Source of the DNA: an uncultured Rhizobiaceae group bacterium
GTDB lineage: Bacteria; Pseudomonadota; Alphaproteobacteria; Rhizobiales; Rhizobiaceae
Reading direction: 5' to 3'
NCBI GenBank assembly: GCA_937958815.1
Contig: CALGMR010000017.1
Coordinates: 1 to 42,269, forward strand
Length of the DNA stretch: 42,269 bases
How positions within the stretch are numbered: the first letter of the stretch is position 1; the number at the start of each line of letters is the position of its first letter. Position numbers and translations under genes: made by a program. Below the pieces are notes generated by a model that was not told the DNA's origin, did no database searches, and saw nothing but the letters and a program-made list of their open reading frames with translations. This document shows positions 8,286 to 16,339 of this stretch, in pieces.

Positions 8286-11200
8286 TTAATGAAAATCGCG
8301 GCTTTTTGGAATGACCCGCACATTGCGGGGGTGGCGCCCTTGGTTGACCACAACGGGCTTGTTTGGCTTGACTTGGAGTGTTTGCGCATCAACCACATCT
8401 GTTGATTTTGAACGGGTGACATAACGCTTGGCATCGGCCGAATTGATCGGCCATCCATCGCGCTCCACTTGCGGGTTCTTTACTTCATCAGCCCGCGACA
8501 GTGGAATAATATTGGCGTTAAGTGGCGTCTTGTGACGTGCTGGAATCGCACCATCATTTTCAAGTTCTTTCAAATCCTTTTCCGCTGTTTCGCCGCGAGC
8601 TTCCAACCGTTCTACTTTGCGTTTCATGGACGACACCTCTGGCAAAGGTGACTTTACATGATCGGCATTTGCAAATGTGAGTTCGAATTCATCGTCAGAT
8701 AAGGCATCAAGATCGCAAGTGCGATCCATCAATTCTTGAGCGACCACATGAATAATATCGCCTTCACGTTGCACTTTTCCACGCACGGCCATCAAACGTG
8801 AGGCCATGATTGTGCGACGGTATTTGGCCATAAGCTTGCTCCACACCACGATATTGGCCGTGCCCGTTTCGTCTTCTAAAGTGATAAACACCACGCCTTT
8901 GGCTGTGCCGGGTTTTTGGCGCACCAACACAACACCAGCAATCGTGATCCAATCATTTTGTTTGGTTTGAAACAGTTCTGCAGCAGTGAGAACCTTTTGC
9001 GATCTGCGCCGTTTGAAACGATCAGCTTCACCGCGTATTCCTTTATTGTAGAGTGGGCGCAAGAGTTCCATTGGGTGTGCTTTCAGCGACAGGCGGTGGG
9101 TTTGATAATCTGCAACCACATGTTCGCGCAATGGCATTTCAGGCAATGCCACTTTTGGGTCGTTCCCAAGAGAACTTGTGTCGGTTGCATCAAACAGCGG
9201 AAGTTGATGATCGCTCATCATACCGCGTATGGCCCAAAGACCTTGGCGCCGATCAAGCCCCATCGAACGAAATCCATCGCTTGCTGCCAACCGTTCCAAG
9301 GTTGCAATTGAAATGCCTGTGGCACGGCGCGCCTCATCAGGTGATCGAAAATGTTTCACGCGTTTGGCGCAAAATGCTTTCATATCTTCTTTTTTCAAAC
9401 CCATGGTTTGGCGAAATCCAAGCCGCACACAATAACGGCCATCCTCGCACTCGCTCTCAAGAGTATTGTCCCATTGGCTTTTGTTTACATCGACAGGCAG
9501 AACTTGAATGCCGTGTTCTTTTGCATCGCGCACAATCTGAGCAGGCGCATAAAATCCCATGGGTTGCGAATTCAGCAGTGCCGCGCAAAACACATCTGGA
9601 AAATAGCATTTCAACCACGAAGAAATGTAGACCAATTGTGCAAAACTGGCAGCGTGGCTTTCTGGAAAACCATAAGAGCCAAACCCTTTGATTTGCTCGA
9701 AACAATTGGCTGCAAATTCTGGTTCGTAACCCCGCTCGATCATCTTGCTCACCATGCGCTTTTGCAAAAGGTGAATGGTGCCCACATTGCGAAACGTCGC
9801 CATGGCCCGGCGCAATTTATTGGCTTCTTCGGGTGAAAATTTTGCGGCATCAATCGCGATCTGCATAGCTTGTTCTTGAAACAAAGGCACACCCAATGTG
9901 CGTCCCAAAACCAGTTCCAATTCATTGGCAGGCCCATGTTCAGGGGCAGGGCTTGGATATGCGACATCTTCAATACCATCACGCCGCCGCAAATAAGGAT
10001 GAACCATATCTCCCTGTATGGGGCCGGGGCGCACAATAGCGACTTCGATAACAAGGTCGTAGAACGTTTGCGGTTTCAAGCGCGGAAGCATGTTCATTTG
10101 CGCGCGGCTCTCCACCTGAAAAACACCGATGGCATCGGCCCGTTGAAGCATGTCGTAAACGCAAGGGTCTTCTTGATCGATATTCGCAAGGGTAAAAGTT
10201 TGCCCATAATGGGTTTCGATTTCAGCAAAACATTTTGCAATACACGTGAGCATTCCAAGGGCAAGAACATCGACCTTGAGAATGCCGAGCTCGTCAATGT
10301 CGTCTTTGTCCCATTCAATAAACGTGCGGTCATCCATTGCTGCATTGCCAATGGGCACGAGTTCTTCAAGCGGGTCTTCGGTCAAAACAAAGCCCCCCAC
10401 ATGTTGTGACAGATGACGGGGAAACCCGAGCAGCTCTTGCGTCAGCTCAATTGTCATTTTCAAAAGAGGGTCAGCAAGATCAAGCCCAGCCTGTTTGATC
10501 TGGTCTTTGGGGATGTCCGCGCCCCATGACCCCCAAACAGTTGATGCCAATGCCGATGTTACATCTTCAGAAAGGCCCATCACTTTGCCGACTTCACGCA
10601 CTGCTGAGCGTGGGCGATATGTGATGACAGTGGCGGCTATTGCTGCGCGATGGCGGCCATAACGCTGGTAAATATACTGGATAACTTCTTCGCGCCGCTC
10701 ATGCTCAAAATCCACATCTATATCGGGTGGCTCTTTGCGTTCTTTCGACAGGAAACGTTCAAACAAAAGAGATGATTTTTCAGGGTCAACGGCCGTGATG
10801 TTGAGATAATAACAAACGGCAGAATTGGCGGCCGACCCTCGTCCTTGGCACAGTATTTTTTGATCCCGTGCGTATTTAACAATGTCATAGACGGTTAAAA
10901 AATAATGGGCGTAATTCAATTCGCCAATCAGTTTCAACTCTTTATCGAGAAGCCGTTGCACTTTTGCAGGTACGGGGCCGCAAAAGCGTTCATTGAGACC
11001 TTGCTTCACAAGATCCTCCAAATGTTGCTGCGCGGTTTTGCCGGGTGCAACTGGCTCGTTTGGATAATTGTATTTCAACTCATCAAGGTTGAATGTGCAC
11101 AGTGAAACAATATCCTGCGTTGCGTTTATGGCTTCAGGATAATGTTTGAAAAGCCGTGCCATTTCGCTAGGGGGCTTCAAATGCCGTTCGCTGTTGGCCG

Positions 11201-11936
11201 CCAACAAAAAACCAGCATTTTTAACCTGACAGCCTTCGCGAATGCAGGTGATGACATCTTGCAATTGGCGCCGTTCATCGCAATGATATAGAGCCGCGTT
11301 TGTGGCCACCAGCGGAAGGCGAAAACCGTGCGCGAATTTAGAAATGGCTCGCATGCGTTTTCGATCATCACCGCGAAACAACCAATGTAAGGCAATCCAG
11401 ATGCCTGCACGTGATGTGCGGCTAAGGGTTTCGGTCAGTGTGTGAAAAACGTCCTGCTTTGCGGAAAAATCATCGGGGGGAAGCAATATGAAAACTTGCC
11501 CTTCTGCTTGCTGGGCAAGGTCGCTGATCGCGATATGGCATTCTCCCTTTTCAGCAGAACGTTTGCCATCGGACAGCAGTTTACAAAGACGGCCATAGGC
11601 CTTTCGGTCGGTGGGGTAACACACACATGAAACCCCTTCGACGAGATCAATGCGTGCGCCAACCAACAATCGCACCCCTTCACGCTTGGCTTCCCCGTGG
11701 GCGCGCACAACGCCGGCAAGTGTGTTGCGATCAGCAATGCCGATGGCGCTGTGCCCCAAGGCTTTGGCTTGAATGACGAACTCGCCAGGGTGGGAGGCGC
11801 CACGTAAAAACGAAAAATTGCTGCTGCATTGCAACTCTGCATAAGCTGGAACATCGCCCTCATGGTTTGGAGGGCGAGTGCGCTTATTGGTGGGGCGTTT
11901 GAAACCAATGGGCGGATTTTCACAAGGGCGAGACAT
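8286..11936 (-). CDS. dnaE2: Error-prone DNA polymerase DnaE2
   Basis: A 1216-residue C-family polymerase, slightly longer than typical DnaE2. It has an N-terminal PHP domain ('YAELQCSSNFSFLRGASHPGE' from residue ~31). The polymerase core holds the catalytic motif 'PPDIDVDFEHERREE' at about residue 405, and 'GRGSAANSAVCYYL' lies just before it. Further on are 'FPESHAASFAQLVYISSWLK', tandem helix-hairpin-helix segments, and a C-terminal OB fold ('WITIAGVVLVRQKPGTAKGVVFITLEDETG'). Known role: lesion-bypass and mutagenic synthesis with ImuA and ImuB during the SOS response. The ATG directly follows the imuB TAA with no gap, so translation is coupled. The N-terminal ~30 basic residues are an extension of unknown use. 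Confidence 0.95.
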   Translation of the reverse strand: MSRPCENPPIGFKRPTNKRTRPPNHEGDVPAYAELQCSSNFSFLRGASHPGEFVIQAKALGHSAIGIADRNTLAGVVRAHGEAKREGVRLLVGARIDLVEGVSCVCYPTDRKAYGRLCKLLSDGKRSAEKGECHIAISDLAQQAEGQVFILLPPDDFSAKQDVFHTLTETLSRTSRAGIWIALHWLFRGDDRKRMRAISKFAHGFRLPLVATNAALYHCDERRQLQDVITCIREGCQVKNAGFLLAANSERHLKPPSEMARLFKHYPEAINATQDIVSLCTFNLDELKYNYPNEPVAPGKTAQQHLEDLVKQGLNERFCGPVPAKVQRLLDKELKLIGELNYAHYFLTVYDIVKYARDQKILCQGRGSAANSAVCYYLNITAVDPEKSSLLFERFLSKERKEPPDIDVDFEHERREEVIQYIYQRYGRHRAAIAATVITYRPRSAVREVGKVMGLSEDVTSALASTVWGSWGADIPKDQIKQAGLDLADPLLKMTIELTQELLGFPRHLSQHVGGFVLTEDPLEELVPIGNAAMDDRTFIEWDKDDIDELGILKVDVLALGMLTCIAKCFAEIETHYGQTFTLANIDQEDPCVYDMLQRADAIGVFQVESRAQMNMLPRLKPQTFYDLVIEVAIVRPGPIQGDMVHPYLRRRDGIEDVAYPSPAPEHGPANELELVLGRTLGVPLFQEQAMQIAIDAAKFSPEEANKLRRAMATFRNVGTIHLLQKRMVSKMIERGYEPEFAANCFEQIKGFGSYGFPESHAASFAQLVYISSWLKCYFPDVFCAALLNSQPMGFYAPAQIVRDAKEHGIQVLPVDVNKSQWDNTLESECEDGRYCVRLGFRQTMGLKKEDMKAFCAKRVKHFRSPDEARRATGISIATLERLAASDGFRSMGLDRRQGLWAIRGMMSDHQLPLFDATDTSSLGNDPKVALPEMPLREHVVADYQTHRLSLKAHPMELLRPLYNKGIRGEADRFKRRRSQKVLTAAELFQTKQNDWITIAGVVLVRQKPGTAKGVVFITLEDETGTANIVVWSKLMAKYRRTIMASRLMAVRGKVQREGDIIHVVAQELMDRTCDLDALSDDEFELTFANADHVKSPLPEVSSMKRKVERLEARGETAEKDLKELENDGAIPARHKTPLNANIIPLSRADEVKNPQVERDGWPINSADAKRYVTRSKSTDVVDAQTLQVKPNKPVVVNQGRHPRNVRVIPKSRDFH

Positions 11937-13652
11937 TTAAAAAAGCCCGTGCACATACCACTGCGTTGTCATCACGGATTGTGGTCGCTGAACAGATTCA
12001 CTTTCCCCGTTATCATTGGCGGTATCCAATGGTTCAGTGTCGTTAATGATGTCGTTTTTGGTGGCTCTGAAAATCCAATATCGCAGGCCTTTGCTGTCTT
12101 CTACGTCATAGTAATCGCGAAAACTGGCGCTCGGTTTGGATTTGAAATTGTCATGCCACCATTCTGGCAAAATACGTTCAGGGCCACGCGCGCGCACAAC
12201 ACGCCGCAAAACGCGTCGCCAAACAAATTGCATAGGCGGGCTGTCGGGCAATTCGGCAGTTACATTGGCCGGTTCTGGATGCGCCAGAAGCCGTGTGGGG
12301 CGTGGTGCCCAAACGGGTTGAATCGTTTTCCAATGCGCCCAGTCCATATCGATAGATATGGGCACCAGCTTTTGCGCGCGTTCAGGCACATAGCTTGTCC
12401 GCAACATCATTTTCAAAACACTGCGTGGTGAAACACGGTTGGAAATAATATCTGAATATCCCGCCAAAGATGCGGTGTTCAGCGCAGTGTGCAGTGTGGG
12501 GATCATGTCGTTTTGCGTGGCGCTTAATGGTTCAACGCCAAGAGCCTCCAGAACAAAAAGGTCAATGCCAAACCCGCAATCAATATGACAAAGCTTGTCT
12601 TGGAACAGGCGTGCCACAACATCTGTTTTCAGTGTTGGTTGCGACAGGTGAACAGCGGTTGTCCCGTATCCACCATCAGCGCGATACCCGGTAAGGCGAA
12701 AACAGCGTGCGCCTTGGCCGGCCTTTTCAAGTTTTAAACAGAGTGTCGGCAGCAATTGTTGTAAAGCAATGCCAACGGCTTCCTGTTCAAGAGCCAAGTC
12801 AGGGCAGGGACGTGTGACACGAAATATATTGGGTTCTGTGATGTAGTGCAGTGGCTCTGCAAACACACCTTGGAGTTGATCCAACCGCCATTGTACAGAG
12901 CTGGCTTGTGCAACAGTGTTCTGGCGTTTTGACTTGCGGTTCTCACGAAACCTGCGTTCCAAAGCGCTTCTGGGTAGAGGACGGACATCCCCGATGGTTT
13001 TGAGCCCTAAGCGTTTCAACAAAACCAAAGTGTCGTCATCAAGCCGCAAAGCATCAACGGGCAGTGCGTCTAGCAGATGTGGTGCATTATTAGCGGGCAA
13101 AATATGAACGGCATGGGCGCCGTGTGAAACGAGCGCAATTGCAGCTGCAACCGTATCTGCAAATGCAAGCCGCGCAGTAAACCCCATACGTTTGAAGTGA
13201 TCGACAATATCTTGAGCCATCATCACTTCCCCACCAAACAAATGGTCGCAGCCGTATGTGTCGAGAATGAAACCATCAGTTCCATTGATAAAAACGCTGG
13301 GAGAATAACGCAGCATCCAATGGGCAAGCTTTGTCAGCAAAGCATGGTCTGATTCAACATTGTGTTGATACACCTGTATATGGGGCATCATTGTGCGTGC
13401 ATCTGCCAGTTTCATATCTGGCCATAAGCCTTCGCGAATAGCTTGTGGGCCAACGGCGCTGATGCGCGTTCCCCGCGCGCTTTGGGAAACAAGAACGCAG
13501 GGACCACTTGGTGGTGCATCATCTTCATCGGGTGTGGTGTTAGCCTGTTCGTCCCACCAATCGGGAACGCGATTTTCCAATTGTGTCTGGGTCTTGAGAA
13601 ACCGCTCCACTGGAAAATAAGGAAGCTTTACGAAAAGAAAGCGTTTGTTCAT
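11937..13652 (-). CDS. imuB: ImuB, Y-family polymerase-like protein of the SOS mutasome
   Basis: A 571-residue protein related to DinB/UmuC. The first strand reads 'RFLFVKLPYFPVERF', where active Y-family polymerases have 'D-M-D-x-F'. The metal-binding aspartates are therefore absent, as is characteristic of ImuB. The palm/finger region ('DTYGCDHLFGGE', 'FTARLAFADTVAAAIALV') and helix-hairpin-helix ('LLKRLGLKTIGDVRPLPRSALERRF') are recognisable. Start ATG 13652 has GGAGG 10 nt upstream. The open frame reaches 13865, but that extension lies inside imuA. imuB overlaps the 3' end of imuA by 113 nt. Known role: adaptor linking DnaE2 to the beta clamp and ImuA. Confidence 0.92.
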   Translation of the reverse strand: MNKRFLFVKLPYFPVERFLKTQTQLENRVPDWWDEQANTTPDEDDAPPSGPCVLVSQSARGTRISAVGPQAIREGLWPDMKLADARTMMPHIQVYQHNVESDHALLTKLAHWMLRYSPSVFINGTDGFILDTYGCDHLFGGEVMMAQDIVDHFKRMGFTARLAFADTVAAAIALVSHGAHAVHILPANNAPHLLDALPVDALRLDDDTLVLLKRLGLKTIGDVRPLPRSALERRFRENRKSKRQNTVAQASSVQWRLDQLQGVFAEPLHYITEPNIFRVTRPCPDLALEQEAVGIALQQLLPTLCLKLEKAGQGARCFRLTGYRADGGYGTTAVHLSQPTLKTDVVARLFQDKLCHIDCGFGIDLFVLEALGVEPLSATQNDMIPTLHTALNTASLAGYSDIISNRVSPRSVLKMMLRTSYVPERAQKLVPISIDMDWAHWKTIQPVWAPRPTRLLAHPEPANVTAELPDSPPMQFVWRRVLRRVVRARGPERILPEWWHDNFKSKPSASFRDYYDVEDSKGLRYWIFRATKNDIINDTEPLDTANDNGESESVQRPQSVMTTQWYVHGLF

Positions 13653-14511
13653 CCCAAGCAATCCTCCATGGATAGGATGTATTGTTGTTGTGTTGGTTTG
13701 GCGTGCCGAACTGTTCAGGTGTTTCGCGCATATCAGGCCCCCTGCGCGTTTCGCGCATATCAGGCATTGTCCTTCCACCGCGTGCGCGGGGCAGGGCAAT
13801 GCGCCATGTGGGAAGTCCAGGGCCAAATGGATCAAGCGGGTCTTCAACACCTTGTGTGGGAGCAATTTGCCAGCGGGTCAGGGCAGCTGAACCATAGGGC
13901 CCATCTGCCTGCGAGCCACTTGTTTTTGCATTCAAAAGCACGCATGGCCGCGCATGTGTTTGGCAAAGCAATGACAGCCTGCGTGACCCTGTAAATGTGG
14001 GGCGCGGGCCTTCCCCAATAACCGCCGCGACCCCATCAGTTTTCAACGCTTCTTCAAGGGCAAAGTGCAAATGCAAAGGATGGTTGACTTTGGTGATGAT
14101 GATTTGCGCTGGTGAAATGCCATAGCGCTCAAGCCCAAATGCATAAAGATGCCCGTAGTCGCCAACCTGTTGGGCCGTGACACACCAAATAATGGTTTGG
14201 TGAGAACGCAATTTGGAAAGCAAGCCAAAGGCAAACCCGCTCAATGAGGGCATGTCTGTTGGCGTGAGCGGTTCAATTTCATGCAGCCCTGACCGGCTCA
14301 ATCCGCAATCAGGCAAACAAGCATCGATTTCATCAACCCCTGTTGCCCATGGAACGTGAGGCGCAGCGCTCTGCTCTTGAAGGGTTGGTTGATGTGTAAG
14401 GTGTGCTTTGAGGCTTTGCTCAAGAGAATCAACAATAGGATTTTTGGACGCGCTATCAGATAAATTGCGCCCCAATCCAGTTTGATTTTCTAATGCAAGC
14501 CGGGTTTTCAT
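13540..14511 (-). CDS. imuA: ImuA, RecA-like protein of the SOS mutasome
   Basis: A 323-residue protein of the ImuA/SulA-related RecA-like fold. It contains 'ATGVDEIDACLPDCGLSRSGLHEIEP' (residues ~57-82) and 'FAFGLLSKL', plus a conserved 'WRIALPRARGGR' before the C-terminus. It is the first gene of imuA-imuB-dnaE2. ATG 14511 is chosen over GTG 14517 because AGAGG sits about 5 nt upstream of it. A 17-bp direct repeat in the 3' part encodes a duplicated 'PDMRET'. A LexA operator lies 32-46 nt upstream. Known role: RecA-interacting mutasome component. The extra C-terminal ~90 residues overlap imuB and are less conserved in appearance. Confidence 0.9.
   Translation of the reverse strand: MKTRLALENQTGLGRNLSDSASKNPIVDSLEQSLKAHLTHQPTLQEQSAAPHVPWATGVDEIDACLPDCGLSRSGLHEIEPLTPTDMPSLSGFAFGLLSKLRSHQTIIWCVTAQQVGDYGHLYAFGLERYGISPAQIIITKVNHPLHLHFALEEALKTDGVAAVIGEGPRPTFTGSRRLSLLCQTHARPCVLLNAKTSGSQADGPYGSAALTRWQIAPTQGVEDPLDPFGPGLPTWRIALPRARGGRTMPDMRETRRGPDMRETPEQFGTPNQHNNNTSYPWRIAWDEQTLSFRKASLFSSGAVSQDPDTIGKSRSRLVGRTG
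13721..13764. repeat. 17-bp direct repeat, 27-bp period, inside the 3' end of imuA
   Basis: Two identical 17-bp copies, GTTTCGCGCATATCAGG, begin at 13721 and 13748. The 27-bp period keeps the imuA frame and duplicates the peptide PDMRET. It is a likely recent slippage duplication in the variable tail of ImuA. Confidence 0.85.
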
Positions 14512-14542
14512 AATCACCTCTTTGATGTCGAAATGTGATTAT

Positions 14543-14557
14543 GTTCCTATTTTGTTC
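14543..14557 (-). promoter_or_regulatory. LexA (SOS) box of the imuA-imuB-dnaE2 operon
   Basis: GTTCCTATTTTGTTC on the plus strand is an exact alphaproteobacterial LexA operator, GTTC-N7-GTTC (GAAC-N7-GAAC on the gene's strand). It lies 32 nt upstream of the imuA ATG. The next gene upstream on the same strand (YciI-like) ends at 14631, so the box separates it from the SOS operon. Confidence 0.9.
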
Positions 14558-14630
14558 TAATTGCGAGTCATAAATTCCCAAAGCTGTATTTTGCTGAAAA
14601 ATCACATTCAGCAGGCAGCAAAAGTGTTTT

Positions 14631-15017
14631 TCAAGAAAGTGTAACGCGCTTGTCTGAAAGCGCTGTTGAAAAAGAAGGTGAGCCTTCATTCACCAGCCAT
14701 TTACGTAAAGTGTATTCGCGAACACCATTTGCATGCATGGGATCACCATCAGCCAAGGCTTTCGCTTCTTCCATGGAAGACGCGCGATAAATGATATGTC
14801 CGCTGCCCATCATCTGCTCACCTGTTGCGTCTGAAACGGGCCCAGCAAGAAACAGTTTTCCAGCAGCTTCCAATTCTTTTTGATAAGCCAGGTGGTCTGG
14901 AAGAGTGGCTTGCAACTCTGGTGGGCCTTTTACCGGGGTCGTATCCACCACGTATAATTCAAGGGCCAAAGCACCACGTTCGCGGGCTGTTGTCTTATAT
15001 TCTTCCCAAGTTGGCAT
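14631..15017 (-). CDS. YciI-like protein
   Basis: A 128-residue protein. After an unusual N-terminal extension it has the YciI fold pattern: 'RPDHLAYQKELEAAGKLFLAGP'-like text ('LPDHLAYQKELEAAGKLFLA'), then a central 'GSGHIIYRASSMEEAKALADGDPMHANGVREYTLRKWLV'. The family's His-Asp dyad is represented by 'DHLAYQ' and 'DGDPMHANG'. YciI proteins are small ferredoxin-like-fold proteins with suspected hydrolase or dehalogenase-like roles and no firm general function. The second of two tandem ATGs (15017) is preferred because GGAG lies 6 nt upstream. It is divergent from the nitroreductase gene and may belong functionally to that catabolic block. Confidence 0.75.
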   Translation of the reverse strand: MPTWEEYKTTARERGALALELYVVDTTPVKGPPELQATLPDHLAYQKELEAAGKLFLAGPVSDATGEQMMGSGHIIYRASSMEEAKALADGDPMHANGVREYTLRKWLVNEGSPSFSTALSDKRVTLS

Positions 15018-15074
15018 CATTCACTCCGATCATATCTTTTGTGCCACGATCATAAACAAAAACGAGGTGAAATG

Positions 15075-15088
15075 AAATATCGATATTT
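15075..15088. promoter_or_regulatory. 14-bp perfect palindrome between yciI-like and nitroreductase genes
   Basis: AAATATCGATATTT is a perfect palindrome centred 66 nt before the nitroreductase ATG and 64 nt before the divergent YciI-like start. It is a plausible dimeric-regulator operator for this divergent promoter region. The GntR protein encoded at 20292-21032 is the obvious local candidate (inference). Confidence 0.4.
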
Positions 15089-15146
15089 ATTGACCAGCTA
15101 CCAAAAATCTGGGTATTTTGAATCGTTCATTTCCGGGTAAAAAAGC

Positions 15147-15815
15147 ATGACCGACAACTCCACAGCGCTAAATTTAGAAGAAGCGCGGGCACAAGCGCAA
15201 GAAGACATACGCGCGTTGCGCCAGGAAATTACACAATTGGATCAAAGTTCAATTGATCTGATTTTGACACGAGCGAGATCCCATTACGCCTGGAAGGATA
15301 CACCTGTCACCGACGAGCAAATTCGGCGCATGTATGACATTGTGAAAATGGGCTCCACAAGCATGAACGGATGCCCGGCACGGTTTGTGTTCGTCAACAC
15401 AGATGAAGGCCGTGAGCGCGTGGCCAAGTCATTAAAGCCTGCCAATGTGCCCAAAGTTATGGGCGCGCCGCTCACGGTAATTGTGGCTTATGACCTGGAT
15501 TTCTGGAAGGAACTGCCAAAGCTGTTTCCCCATGATGACCGCCGGCCATTGTTCGATGGCAAGCCCGAATACACGGAAGATACAGCTTACCGAAATTCAA
15601 CCCTGCAAGGTGGTTATTTGATGATTGCGGCCCGCGCGATTGGTTTGGATGTGGGAGCTATGTCCGGGTTTTCAAATGCCGTCATTGATGAAGAATTTTT
15701 CAAAGGCACAACCCTGAAGTCGAATTTTCTTTGCAATATTGGCGTGGCAGATGAACAGGCTTTGTTCCAACGTCTGCCCCGATTTGATTTTGAAGAAGTT
15801 TGTTCCTTTGCGTAG
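15147..15815 (+). CDS. Nitroreductase family protein, RutE-like
   Basis: A 222-residue FMN-dependent nitroreductase-fold protein. Diagnostic segments are 'ILTRARSHYAWKDTPVTDEQIRRMYDIVKMGSTSMNGCPARFVFV' (phosphate- and FMN-binding region) and 'DLDFWKELPKLFPHDDRRPLF'. The latter closely resembles malonic semialdehyde reductase RutE/HadB-type sequences. 'NSTLQGGYLMIAARAIGLDVGAMSGF' is the dimer-interface helix. Known for relatives: reduction of malonic semialdehyde to 3-hydroxypropionate. Here the gene leads a run with OsmC, a TRAP importer and a ring-cleavage dioxygenase, not rut genes. A role in reducing a ring-cleavage or semialdehyde product is inference. Confidence 0.82.
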   Translation: MTDNSTALNLEEARAQAQEDIRALRQEITQLDQSSIDLILTRARSHYAWKDTPVTDEQIRRMYDIVKMGSTSMNGCPARFVFVNTDEGRERVAKSLKPANVPKVMGAPLTVIVAYDLDFWKELPKLFPHDDRRPLFDGKPEYTEDTAYRNSTLQGGYLMIAARAIGLDVGAMSGFSNAVIDEEFFKGTTLKSNFLCNIGVADEQALFQRLPRFDFEEVCSFA

Positions 15816-15842
15816 TTTTCCATTTCATAAAGGCCTGCCCAG

Positions 15843-16310
15843 ATGACCCTCAACATACGACCAAAGACAACGGTAAAGTTGCGGGCAAGCGCAGATTGTC
15901 CATCCCACTCATTGTCTAAAATTGCGGTGCGTGATCTGGAATTTGCCATTGATGAACCTACGGAACGTGGCGGTACAAATCTTGGGCCAACACCAACCGA
16001 TACGGCTCTGGCTGCACTGATTGGCTGCACGAATGTCATTGGTCACAAATGCGCCGAAAGTCTGGGGATTAATATTGGACATCTCAAGATTGATGCCACT
16101 TGTAAATTTGATCGCCGTGGTGTGACGCTTCAGGAGGAAATCGACGTTCCGTTCGAACATGTGACATTGAAAATCGAAACATCTGAAAATGTTTCCGACG
16201 AGGATCTCGAAAAGCTATCTGCAGAGGTGGCCAAGTTTTGTCCATTGTCAAAACTATTCAAAGCTGCAGGAACTGTGATTGACGAAGAGTGGACTTCTAA
16301 ACAAGACTGA
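15843..16310 (+). CDS. OsmC family protein
   Basis: A 155-residue OsmC/Ohr-fold protein. Both redox cysteines are visible: Cys62 in 'ALIGCTNVIGHKC' and Cys133 in 'KFCPLSKLF', the usual OsmC spacing. 'GPTPTDTALAALIGC' is the conserved helix start. The family reduces organic hydroperoxides, though many members remain uncharacterised. It lies 27 nt after the nitroreductase gene and 29 nt before dctP, so operon membership is likely. A protective role during aromatic catabolism is inferred. Confidence 0.85.
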   Translation: MTLNIRPKTTVKLRASADCPSHSLSKIAVRDLEFAIDEPTERGGTNLGPTPTDTALAALIGCTNVIGHKCAESLGINIGHLKIDATCKFDRRGVTLQEEIDVPFEHVTLKIETSENVSDEDLEKLSAEVAKFCPLSKLFKAAGTVIDEEWTSKQD

Positions 16311-16339
16311 CTGACACTGAAATTCTGGGAGGAATGAAA

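Noticed and set aside
13652..13865. N-terminal extension of ImuB to 13865
   Set aside because: The extra 71 residues lie inside imuA in another frame and do not look like ImuB. ATG 13652 has a GGAGG site and begins the conserved strand.
14592..14613. TGCTGAA/TTCAGCA stem-loop as terminator of the YciI-like gene
   Set aside because: The stem is only 7 bp and the T-run is in the loop, not after the stem. It is not a convincing intrinsic terminator.
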